46,787 nucleotides of DNA, taken from assembly GCA_027451625.1 (NCBI GenBank), contig DAIDIY010000005.1, positions 1 to 46,787 on the forward strand, written 5' to 3'. A program made the translations under genes and the position numbers. Source of the stretch: Candidatus Daviesbacteria bacterium (GTDB lineage Bacteria > Patescibacteriota > Microgenomatia > Daviesbacterales > UBA10151). Below the pieces are notes generated by a model. It was not told the DNA's origin, did not search any database, and saw only the letters and a program-made list of their open reading frames with translations. Positions within the stretch are counted from its first letter, which is position 1, and each line of letters opens with the position of its first letter. Shown piece after piece: positions 38,506 to 45,890 of the stretch.

Positions 38506-39459
38506 ATGAATGTTCAACACGATTTTCCACTAGATGCGATCACCACTCTTTCTATTGGAGGTCCAGCAAAATACATGACTCAAGTTTTCTCAGAAGAAGA
38601 TCTTATTGAAGCACTCATTTTTGCGCAACAAAACAAAACTCCTTATTTTATAATCGGAGGCGGAAGTAACCTATTAATATCCGACCATGGTTTAAATGCT
38701 TTGGTTATAAAAAACGAAATTTCAGCACATACAGTGTCAGGTAACACCATCGAAGTTTATTCTGGAATTTTATTACAAGATTTGGTTAATATTTCGATTA
38801 ATAGCTCCTTGTTTGGAATTCATAAGCTTACCGGTATCCCCGGGACTGTAGGCGGAGCGCTTTATGGTAATGCTGGAGCTTACGGCCAAACTGTTAGCGA
38901 TTTTTTAGTAGAAGTCGAATGTATTAAGGATAAAAAAAAGATAATACTGAATAAAAAAGAATGTAAATTTTCTTATCGTCATAGTATTTTTAAAGATACT
39001 AATTTAATAATACTTAAAGCCAAATTCAGATTCCCTCTCGCTAATAAACAGATTCTAGATGAAGAGTCCAAAGCAATTTTAGAAGCTAGGATGTTAAAAT
39101 ATAAACCCGGCATAAAATGCCCAGGTAGTTTTTTTAAAAATATCTTAGAGGAGGACGTTTCAGAAAAAGTTTTAAAACTACTTCCAGAGAGAAAAGATAC
39201 ATTTGGAAAAATTCCTGCTTGGCTTTTTCTGGAAGAAGTTGGCGCAAAAGGCCAGAAAAAAGGAAAAATAGAGATCTCTTCTTCTCATGCCAATTTATTT
39301 ATTAATACTGGCGGAGGTACAGCCGAGGATCTGTGGAGCTTAGCTCAAACTTACGCACAAAAAGTAAAAAACAAGTTCAATATTCAACTGGAACCCGAAG
39401 TTCGATTAGTTAATTTACCCCCAATATTTCCCCAGCAAAAGCACTTAGTCTTAAAATAA
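38506..39459 (+). CDS. murB: UDP-N-acetylmuramate dehydrogenase (UDP-N-acetylenolpyruvoylglucosamine reductase)
   Basis: LDAITTLSIGGPAKYM, YFIIGGGSNLLISD, GIPGTVGGALYGNAGAYG, SYRHSIFK, GSFFKN. Start at ATG 38506; ORF-track TTG 38464 lies on the putative -35. Confidence 0.93.
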   Translation: MNVQHDFPLDAITTLSIGGPAKYMTQVFSEEDLIEALIFAQQNKTPYFIIGGGSNLLISDHGLNALVIKNEISAHTVSGNTIEVYSGILLQDLVNISINSSLFGIHKLTGIPGTVGGALYGNAGAYGQTVSDFLVEVECIKDKKKIILNKKECKFSYRHSIFKDTNLIILKAKFRFPLANKQILDEESKAILEARMLKYKPGIKCPGSFFKNILEEDVSEKVLKLLPERKDTFGKIPAWLFLEEVGAKGQKKGKIEISSSHANLFINTGGGTAEDLWSLAQTYAQKVKNKFNIQLEPEVRLVNLPPIFPQQKHLVLK

Positions 39460-39487
39460 AAACCCTAAAAAAATCTCTTCGTTTTTA

Positions 39488-40783
39488 TTAATAAGATATT
39501 CCATATTTTGTTAATAACTGATGTTCTGAATCTTGAAGTGTTTTTAACTCGTTCATTGGGTCGCTACCTTGCAATACATGATCTACAGCAGTTTTGAATA
39601 AACCTATCATCTCATCGTTTATTCCAGCATCAGATGTGTTTGAATTTAAAAACCAATCCTGATAGTAACTTCCTTGAGAGACAAACGCCCCATATATCGG
39701 ATCGTTTAATTGTTGATTCAACATATCAACTCGCGGATACGGTCCCCCCGATATACCTAATTGGAACTTATTGCTTCTAATTTGTTGAAGAGCAGCAGCC
39801 GAATCCAAATACTTCAAAAAATTCCAAGCCTCTTCGGGATGAGCGGAGGTAGCAGATACTCCAAAAGACCAAAACTCTCCCCAAGCCACTTGCTTTCCAG
39901 GAAGCTGTGGCACAGGAACAGCTTTAAAATGAAGGTTAGGGTTAGCTGCTAAAATCTGTGATGCTTGATAATAAGGTGCAAAATAAAAAGTCAATTTACC
40001 TTGAGAAAACATTGTAGTTGATGAGGGTAGAGTTACATCCCAGACTTTATTATTCGGATTAGTTACAAAACTTGTATAGAACTGGAGTACTTGAACTCCT
40101 GCATCAGAAGCAGGATTAACCAAGTTACTGCTTGGCTGCTGCAAAAACAATAGACCTAATATCTCTGGCCAAAAATCGACATTTGTTGTTGTACCCAACG
40201 CTGCACCGGCAGTCTGAATCTGGCCGCTTGTATCTTTGACTGTAGTTTTTCTAGCATCATCAATAAAATCTACCCAGTTAGTAGGAGGAGTTAAACCTGC
40301 AGCGGTTAAGATATCTTGGTTAATATATAAAACGATACCATCTAAGTCTTCTGGAACTGCTAAAATCTTATTATCAAAAATCAAAGTTTTTGAAGCAATT
40401 GGATAAAAAGTTTGATTGAATTCATCTGTTGTGAAAACATCATTAGGAGCTGGTGCCAAATCGTTCTTGAACATCTGAATCCACGAATCGTGTATTTTTA
40501 CTATATCCGGTGCCTTACCTGCTTCTATTTGAGCCTGTAATCGACTACGATAATTGATAGCATCCTGGCTTATAAATTTAATTGAAACATTCGGGTGAAG
40601 GTTATGATAAGCATCAAATATAGGTTTATAGGCTCGCTCATCTTCTGATAGACCCAAAAAGGTTAATGTGATTGGTCCAGACGGAGTTTTAGTAGTATTT
40701 TCTAAAAAATTATTACCATAAATCCAAAATAAAATTCCTAAAACAACTGCTAAAATAAAGACGAGGATGATAAGCTTTTTCAT
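39488..40783 (-). CDS. extracellular solute-binding protein family 1 (sugar ABC-type SBP)
   Basis: Signal/TM MKKLIILVFILAVVLGILFWIYG, LTFLGLSEDERAYKPIFDAYHNLHPNVSIKFIS, GKAPDIVKIHDSWI, WGEFWSFGVSATSAHPEEAWNFLKYL. TATACT 7 nt before ATG 40783. Confidence 0.85.
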   Translation of the reverse strand: MKKLIILVFILAVVLGILFWIYGNNFLENTTKTPSGPITLTFLGLSEDERAYKPIFDAYHNLHPNVSIKFISQDAINYRSRLQAQIEAGKAPDIVKIHDSWIQMFKNDLAPAPNDVFTTDEFNQTFYPIASKTLIFDNKILAVPEDLDGIVLYINQDILTAAGLTPPTNWVDFIDDARKTTVKDTSGQIQTAGAALGTTTNVDFWPEILGLLFLQQPSSNLVNPASDAGVQVLQFYTSFVTNPNNKVWDVTLPSSTTMFSQGKLTFYFAPYYQASQILAANPNLHFKAVPVPQLPGKQVAWGEFWSFGVSATSAHPEEAWNFLKYLDSAAALQQIRSNKFQLGISGGPYPRVDMLNQQLNDPIYGAFVSQGSYYQDWFLNSNTSDAGINDEMIGLFKTAVDHVLQGSDPMNELKTLQDSEHQLLTKYGISY

Positions 40784-40870
40784 TAAGGTTAGTATAAAAA
40801 ATATATACTTTAAATCCAACTGACTAACTTAGTATAACCAAAATTTAAATGATATTTTCATAAGTTTTTA

Positions 40871-40899
40871 TTGCCTGACAGCTTAAAACATTCTAAAAT
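40871..40899 (+). promoter_or_regulatory. promoter of vanW-like gene
   Basis: TTGCCT (40871-40876), 17 nt, TAAAAT (40894-40899), 13 nt, ATG 40913. Confidence 0.5.
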
Positions 40900-40912
40900 G
40901 AGCCATATACTA

Positions 40913-42760
40913 ATGACCAGAATCTCATGTAAAAAAATTCTCAAAGTAGTAAGACCTGGTTTAATTGTCATTTTATCGCTTTGTGTGATAATAGTCTTTC
41001 TCTACTCTTTTTTTATATGGTACAACCAAGGTCGAATCTATCCCGGAGTTAAGATCGGCGGTATTGACGTAGGAACTTACTCTTTATCCCAAGCAGTAGA
41101 CGTTTTAAACTCGGAAAACTCTCAACGAATACAGCAACCTCTGACGTGGACTTTTCAAGATAAAATCTTAACCTTAAACTTAGATGAAACTAATCCTTCA
41201 CTAAATATAAACCAATCTATAAATCAAGCTTTAAAGATTGGCAGATCCGGAGATCTTTTCGCCGATTTATTAAACCAGATTAAAGCTCTCTTTGGTCAAA
41301 TAAACTTAACTCCTTCTTTAACATTTAACAAAAGCATTATTCTCAATCAAGAATTCGACCTAATAAGCCAAAAAATTTCTCGACCAGCTAAAAATGCAAC
41401 ATTGACTCTAAATCAAAGTTTAACAATTACTCCTTCACAAAAAGGCTTAACACTTAATCGTTTGTTGCTTTATCAGCAAATAATAAATTTTCTAACAAAA
41501 GGTCAGTCACTTCCTAAAGAGATTCCAACTAAGAAATCACTTCCATCATTCACAACAGAAGAAGCGTTTTCAGATAAACAAATTTTAGAAAGAATTAAAT
41601 CTCAACCAATAATAGTAAATTATAAAAATCAAAGTTGGGAGATTGATGAAAAAACTGCCTATAATTTACTTAACATGGATTACTCTGAGGCTAAACTTTT
41701 AAGCTTTAACACCGCTGAGGAAAGGTTTGTTTTGATTAATGCTCAGGTCGGAGAAACATCTATTATAGGAGAGTCGCCGACCTTAAATACTTTTGCATTA
41801 AATAAATTTATTGCAAATATCGCCTCGGAAGTCGATCGTCTAGCACAAGATGCCAGATTCTCAGTTGAAACTAATCCTGATGGAAGTTTGAGAGTCAGCA
41901 AATTTACACAATCTGAGACGGGACTTGCGGTTGATCAAAAAGCAACAGCTGCTCAAATTAGCGATGCAATTCTTCACCACTCTTCCTCTAATTTAAGTCT
42001 AATAGTTAAAACAACTCAGCCAAAAACAGACACAGCAGATAGTAATTCTTTAGGGATAAAGGATCTTTTAGGAGAAGGGGTATCTCATTTTGCAGGGTCA
42101 GCAGATAGCCGAATCTATAATATCAATTTAGCTGCTTCAAGAATAAATGGAGTCATCATAGCTCCAGGTGATACATTTTCATTTGATAAATCTGTCGGTG
42201 ACATCTCTAACCTCACTGGATATAAACAGGCATATGTAATTCAAAACGGAAGAACAGTATTAGGTGATGGTGGAGGGGTTTGCCAAGTTTCTACAACAGT
42301 ATTTAGAGCAGCTTTAAACTCTGGATTGCCCATTACTGATCGTACCGCTCATGCATATCGTGTAGGTTACTATGAGCAAGGATTTCCCCCTGGTCTTGAT
42401 GCTACTATTTATGTTCCTACAGTCGATTTAAAATTTAGGAACGATACAAATGCTTATGTTTTACTTCAATCTAAAGTTATCGGAGACAGCTTATATATTG
42501 ACCTGTATGGAACAAACGATGGGCGGACCGTCACTTTAACCCAGCCCAGAGTTACCAACCAAACTCCTCCTCCTCCAAGTCTTATGGAACCAGATCCTAC
42601 TCTTCCTAAAGGCACAATAAAACAGGTCGATTGGTCTGCATGGGGAGCAGATGTGTCATTCGACCGAGTAGTTACCAGAAATGGAAAAATACTAATAAAT
42701 GAAGTCTGGGCTTCTCATTACCGCCCATGGCAAGCTGTATATTTGGTAGGTAGTGCTTAA
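40913..42760 (+). CDS. VanW family/YoaR-like peptidoglycan-binding membrane protein
   Basis: TM, YPGVKIGGIDVGTYSLSQAVDVL, ...RIYNINLAASRINGVIIAPGDTFSFDKSVGDIS...VIQNGRTVLGDGGGVCQVSTTVFRAALNSGLPITDRTAHAYRVGYYEQGFPPGLDATIY. Confidence 0.92.
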   Translation: MTRISCKKILKVVRPGLIVILSLCVIIVFLYSFFIWYNQGRIYPGVKIGGIDVGTYSLSQAVDVLNSENSQRIQQPLTWTFQDKILTLNLDETNPSLNINQSINQALKIGRSGDLFADLLNQIKALFGQINLTPSLTFNKSIILNQEFDLISQKISRPAKNATLTLNQSLTITPSQKGLTLNRLLLYQQIINFLTKGQSLPKEIPTKKSLPSFTTEEAFSDKQILERIKSQPIIVNYKNQSWEIDEKTAYNLLNMDYSEAKLLSFNTAEERFVLINAQVGETSIIGESPTLNTFALNKFIANIASEVDRLAQDARFSVETNPDGSLRVSKFTQSETGLAVDQKATAAQISDAILHHSSSNLSLIVKTTQPKTDTADSNSLGIKDLLGEGVSHFAGSADSRIYNINLAASRINGVIIAPGDTFSFDKSVGDISNLTGYKQAYVIQNGRTVLGDGGGVCQVSTTVFRAALNSGLPITDRTAHAYRVGYYEQGFPPGLDATIYVPTVDLKFRNDTNAYVLLQSKVIGDSLYIDLYGTNDGRTVTLTQPRVTNQTPPPPSLMEPDPTLPKGTIKQVDWSAWGADVSFDRVVTRNGKILINEVWASHYRPWQAVYLVGSA

Positions 42761-42776
42761 AATCCCAAAAAAGGTG

Positions 42777-42805
42777 TTGACTAAAAATCTTAAAAGAGTT
42801 AGTTT
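42777..42805 (+). promoter_or_regulatory. promoter, leaderless layout, for small zinc-ribbon gene
   Basis: TTGACT (42777-42782), 17 nt, TAGTTT (42800-42805), 6 nt, ATG 42812. Confidence 0.55.
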
Positions 42806-42811
42806 AAATTT

Positions 42812-43039
42812 ATGACTGTTGAGAGAAATATTTCAAGTGAATCTAGAGCTGTACTCCCTATACCTGAACCGCTAGAAGATGCTCAAAGAACTAGCTCTTT
42901 ATTAAATCCAATAGATCAGTGTCCCAATTGCAGCCAGACGATGAGACCAATCAATCCAACTTGGGTTAGAACAAGGCTTTACTGGTGTCCAAGTTGCCAT
43001 CTCTTCTCTGAAGATAGACGAGATCAACTCTTAAGATAG
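42812..43039 (+). CDS. small zinc-ribbon protein
   Basis: 75 aa with CPNCSQTM...YWCPSCHLF (two CxxC). Confidence 0.6.
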   Translation: MTVERNISSESRAVLPIPEPLEDAQRTSSLLNPIDQCPNCSQTMRPINPTWVRTRLYWCPSCHLFSEDRRDQLLR

Positions 43040-43081
43040 ATAGAAACTGAATATTCAATTTCTATCTACTACTTTAATAAT

Positions 43082-43660
43082 ATGAGATTTTTCATTGCTT
43101 TGGAGATACCCGAAGACAGTCGCAGACAAATTGAGAGTGTACAGGCTTCACTCAAAAGACTCTTTCCCGAAATCCGTTTAACTGATTCTGATAAATTTCA
43201 TCTGACGATTGCTTTTATCGGTGAACAGCCTGAACAAATGAAGACCACACTTGTTAATATCATGCTAAATGCAGTTGATAAAATACCTCCTTTTGCAGTT
43301 ACTCCCGCCCTTATTGATGGTTTTCCATCACTGCATAATTCCAAAGTATTGTGGATTGGAGTCAAAGGAGATACTGACAAATTAATGATTATTAGGGAAA
43401 GAATTAAAGATGGGCTAAAGGATCTCAACTTAGTAGTTGATGAGAGAAGATATGAACCTCATATAGCAATTGCCAAAAGCCATAATTTTTACTTAAGCGA
43501 AGAAAAAGAAGCATCTTTGCAAGCAATCATCCTTAGTCGTTATTTTGAGCCTATTAAAATAACTTCACTTAAATTATTTGAATCAATCCCATCTGGTGGA
43601 CTACACAAGCACAATACTTTAGCCGAAGTTGTTTTAAACAGTTACTTGAATACTTACTAA
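43082..43660 (+). CDS. thpR: RNA 2',3'-cyclic phosphodiesterase (2H family)
   Basis: MRFFIALEIPEDSRRQI, FHLTIAFIGEQ, YEPHIAIAKS; second motif is HIAI rather than HxTx. Confidence 0.85.
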   Translation: MRFFIALEIPEDSRRQIESVQASLKRLFPEIRLTDSDKFHLTIAFIGEQPEQMKTTLVNIMLNAVDKIPPFAVTPALIDGFPSLHNSKVLWIGVKGDTDKLMIIRERIKDGLKDLNLVVDERRYEPHIAIAKSHNFYLSEEKEASLQAIILSRYFEPIKITSLKLFESIPSGGLHKHNTLAEVVLNSYLNTY

Positions 43661-44535
43661 CTATGATATTGTGGTTCCGCTTCAGCTAAATGAATGTTAA
43701 GTATTTTTAGATCATTGACCCACTCATTCCTCTGTGGAGATGAGCACACTTGACAGAAATGTTTAGTACAAAAACTAAACATTTTTAGATTAACTATCTC
43801 TTCAATCTGTTGGTAGAAATACTCTTCAAGCTGAGAGATGTTAGCTAAATCAAACTCAAAGCTTAATGTGTTATCTTTAGGTTTCTGCCACAGTCTAATA
43901 GTGAATCTTGCTTTTTTATAACCTAATTTAATTAAATCGCGACTTACTAAAAGCAAATAAAGTTTAGGCATCTTTTCCATATCTAATCTATCCTCGCCAT
44001 TTTCTTTATGAAAATACTTATAATCAACAACCTCTGGAATCCCATCCTCACCCATTTCGATTGAATCCGGTCCTCCCCATAGCTTATATTTACCTCCTGT
44101 TAAAATATAATCCCAAAATTCTTTATTGGAGATAGCAAATTTAATCTGTCCATCAAGGTGATGATAGTAATTCTCAAAAACCCGACTGGCCTCCTGGATC
44201 GTTTGAGGTGATAGAAATTCAACCGTTTTCGAATAAAATGAGTCTTTCCCACTTTGAGATACTTTCTCACGAATCAACATACTTACAGAAGCAATTATAG
44301 GCACTGCATTTTTTAATGGTTGTTTATAAAGTTTTGCTTTATGATATTGTTTTATCCCTAAATCGAGTAAGGTTCCTATCGCCTGATAGACATTACCTAC
44401 AGCTAGTTGATATTTTTTATTCAGATGGTGTTTGACTAAAAAGCTAAAAACACAAAAATCAAAATCATGAAAATCTCCTAAGGAATATGAATAGAGTCGA
44501 GAAATTTTTTCGTGGCTTTTATCCCAAGCGACCAT
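43657..44535 (-). CDS. standalone PD-(D/E)XK nuclease-like protein with Cas4/AddB-like four-cysteine pattern
   Basis: FDFCVFSFLVKHHLNKK, GNVYQAIGTLLDLG, GGPDSIEMGEDGIPEVVDYKYF, MPKLYLLLVSRDL, FSFCTKHFCQVC. Start 44535 supported by TTGTCA-N17-TAAGCT-N7-ATG. Confidence 0.7.
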   Translation of the reverse strand: MVAWDKSHEKISRLYSYSLGDFHDFDFCVFSFLVKHHLNKKYQLAVGNVYQAIGTLLDLGIKQYHKAKLYKQPLKNAVPIIASVSMLIREKVSQSGKDSFYSKTVEFLSPQTIQEASRVFENYYHHLDGQIKFAISNKEFWDYILTGGKYKLWGGPDSIEMGEDGIPEVVDYKYFHKENGEDRLDMEKMPKLYLLLVSRDLIKLGYKKARFTIRLWQKPKDNTLSFEFDLANISQLEEYFYQQIEEIVNLKMFSFCTKHFCQVCSSPQRNEWVNDLKILNIHLAEAEPQYHS

Positions 44536-44542
44536 AAATGAA

Positions 44543-44571
44543 AGCTTAAAAGATTGGACCGCCTTTGACAA
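44543..44571 (-). promoter_or_regulatory. promoter of the PD-(D/E)XK gene
   Basis: Minus TTGTCA (44571-44566), 17 nt, TAAGCT (44548-44543), 7 nt, ATG 44535. Confidence 0.55.
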
Positions 44572-44596
44572 GAATTAAATCTCTAGTTTTAAAATC

Positions 44597-44605
44597 TGCT
44601 AAAAT
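44597..44605 (+). promoter_or_regulatory. extended -10 promoter, leaderless layout, for tsaD
   Basis: TGcTAAAAT, 6 nt, ATG 44612. Confidence 0.55.
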
Positions 44606-44611
44606 ACTTTT

Positions 44612-45637
44612 ATGAAAAAGGTTATCCTTGGAATCGAGACCAGCTGTGATGAAACAGGGGCTGCAGTCGTTCTATATGACAATGGTAAGGTAAAATTATT
44701 ATCCAATGCACTTTCTTCATCCGCGTCTATTCAAGCCAAATATGGTGGTGTTATTCCAGAAAAAGCCGCAAGAGAACAGTTAAAATCTATTATCCCGGTA
44801 ATAAAAGAAGCACTATCTCAATCTCAAATTAAAACAGATGAATTAAGCGCTATAGCTGTGACTTATGGACCAGGACTAATTGGCTCGCTTTTAGTTGGGG
44901 TAGAAACGGCAAAAACATTATCTTTTGTATGGGATAAACCTCTTATTCCAATAAATCATCTGCTCGCACATTTTTACGCAAACTGGATTGGGGATGGAAT
45001 TACTATTCCGCAGTTCCCATCCTTAGGATTATTAGTCTCAGGAGGCCATACAGACATAGTTTTGTTTAAAAATCAACATCAATATAATTATCTTGGAGGC
45101 ACAAGAGATGATGCCTCTGGTGAATGTTTTGACAAATGCGCACGACTATTAAACCTTGATTATCCAGGAGGTCCTAATTTATCTAAGTTAGCAACAAACG
45201 GAGATCCTAGTAGATTCGCATTTCCAAGACCAATGATAAACTCTAATAATTTTGAATTCTCATTCTCAGGACTTAAAACAGCTGTAGCTAATCTTGTTTT
45301 ATCCCAAAAACCAGATAAATTATTTAAAGATAGCGTTTTTAAAGCAGATCTTGCAGCATCAATAGAAGAGGCAATCTGTGATATTTTAGTTGAAAAAACT
45401 GTCAAAGCAGTTAAAAGATTTAAGATTGATCAAATAATGATTGCGGGAGGAGTTGCTGCAAATTTAAGGCTTCGCAAAAAATTAAAAGAAAATCCCTTTC
45501 TGACACATGCAAAGCTTTTTATTCCACCAATATCTCTTTGTACAGACAATGCTGTAACAACGGCAACGGCCGCTATTTTTAATGACAATCCGATTAATCC
45601 GCTAAAACTAGAAGCGAATCCAGAACTGACCCTTTAG
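44612..45637 (+). CDS. tsaD: tRNA N6-adenosine threonylcarbamoyltransferase TsaD
   Basis: ILGIETSCDETGAAVV, VTYGPGLIGSLLVGVETAK, PINHLLAHFYANW, LLVSGGHTDIV, GGTRDDASGECFDKCAR, IAGGVAANLRLR. Confidence 0.98.
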   Translation: MKKVILGIETSCDETGAAVVLYDNGKVKLLSNALSSSASIQAKYGGVIPEKAAREQLKSIIPVIKEALSQSQIKTDELSAIAVTYGPGLIGSLLVGVETAKTLSFVWDKPLIPINHLLAHFYANWIGDGITIPQFPSLGLLVSGGHTDIVLFKNQHQYNYLGGTRDDASGECFDKCARLLNLDYPGGPNLSKLATNGDPSRFAFPRPMINSNNFEFSFSGLKTAVANLVLSQKPDKLFKDSVFKADLAASIEEAICDILVEKTVKAVKRFKIDQIMIAGGVAANLRLRKKLKENPFLTHAKLFIPPISLCTDNAVTTATAAIFNDNPINPLKLEANPELTL

Positions 45638-45663
45638 AGTATTTATATTAAGGAGGCACTCTA

Positions 45664-45692
45664 TTGCCAATAATTTCATTTAGAGATAAAAT
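45664..45692 (+). promoter_or_regulatory. putative promoter of valS T-box leader
   Basis: TTGCCA (45664-45669), 17 nt, TAAAAT (45687-45692). Confidence 0.5.
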
Positions 45693-45698
45693 ATTTAA

Positions 45699-45852
45699 GT
45701 CAGGAGTTAACGTCACCTGATAATATTGAAGGAAGAAAGATTTAAAAATTGACTAGAACCTTCCGGGCAAGCCCGATAAAGCTGTTCAAAAGAAGTAATT
45801 TGGGTGGTACCACGACACGCTCGTCCCATGTAAGGATGACGTGTTTTTTTTT
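45699..45852 (+). ncRNA. T-box leader (tRNA-Val-responsive candidate)
   Basis: T-box GGGTGGTACCACG (45802-45814); terminator stem ACACGcTCGTCC/GGATGACGTGT (45815-45844) with T9 tract (45844-45852); upstream hairpins CGGGC-AA-GCCCG and GTCAGG-AGTTAACGTCA-CCTGAT; located directly before valS. Confidence 0.88.
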
Positions 45853-45890
45853 GGCGAAAAATAAATTTTCAAAATATAAGAGATACTAAG

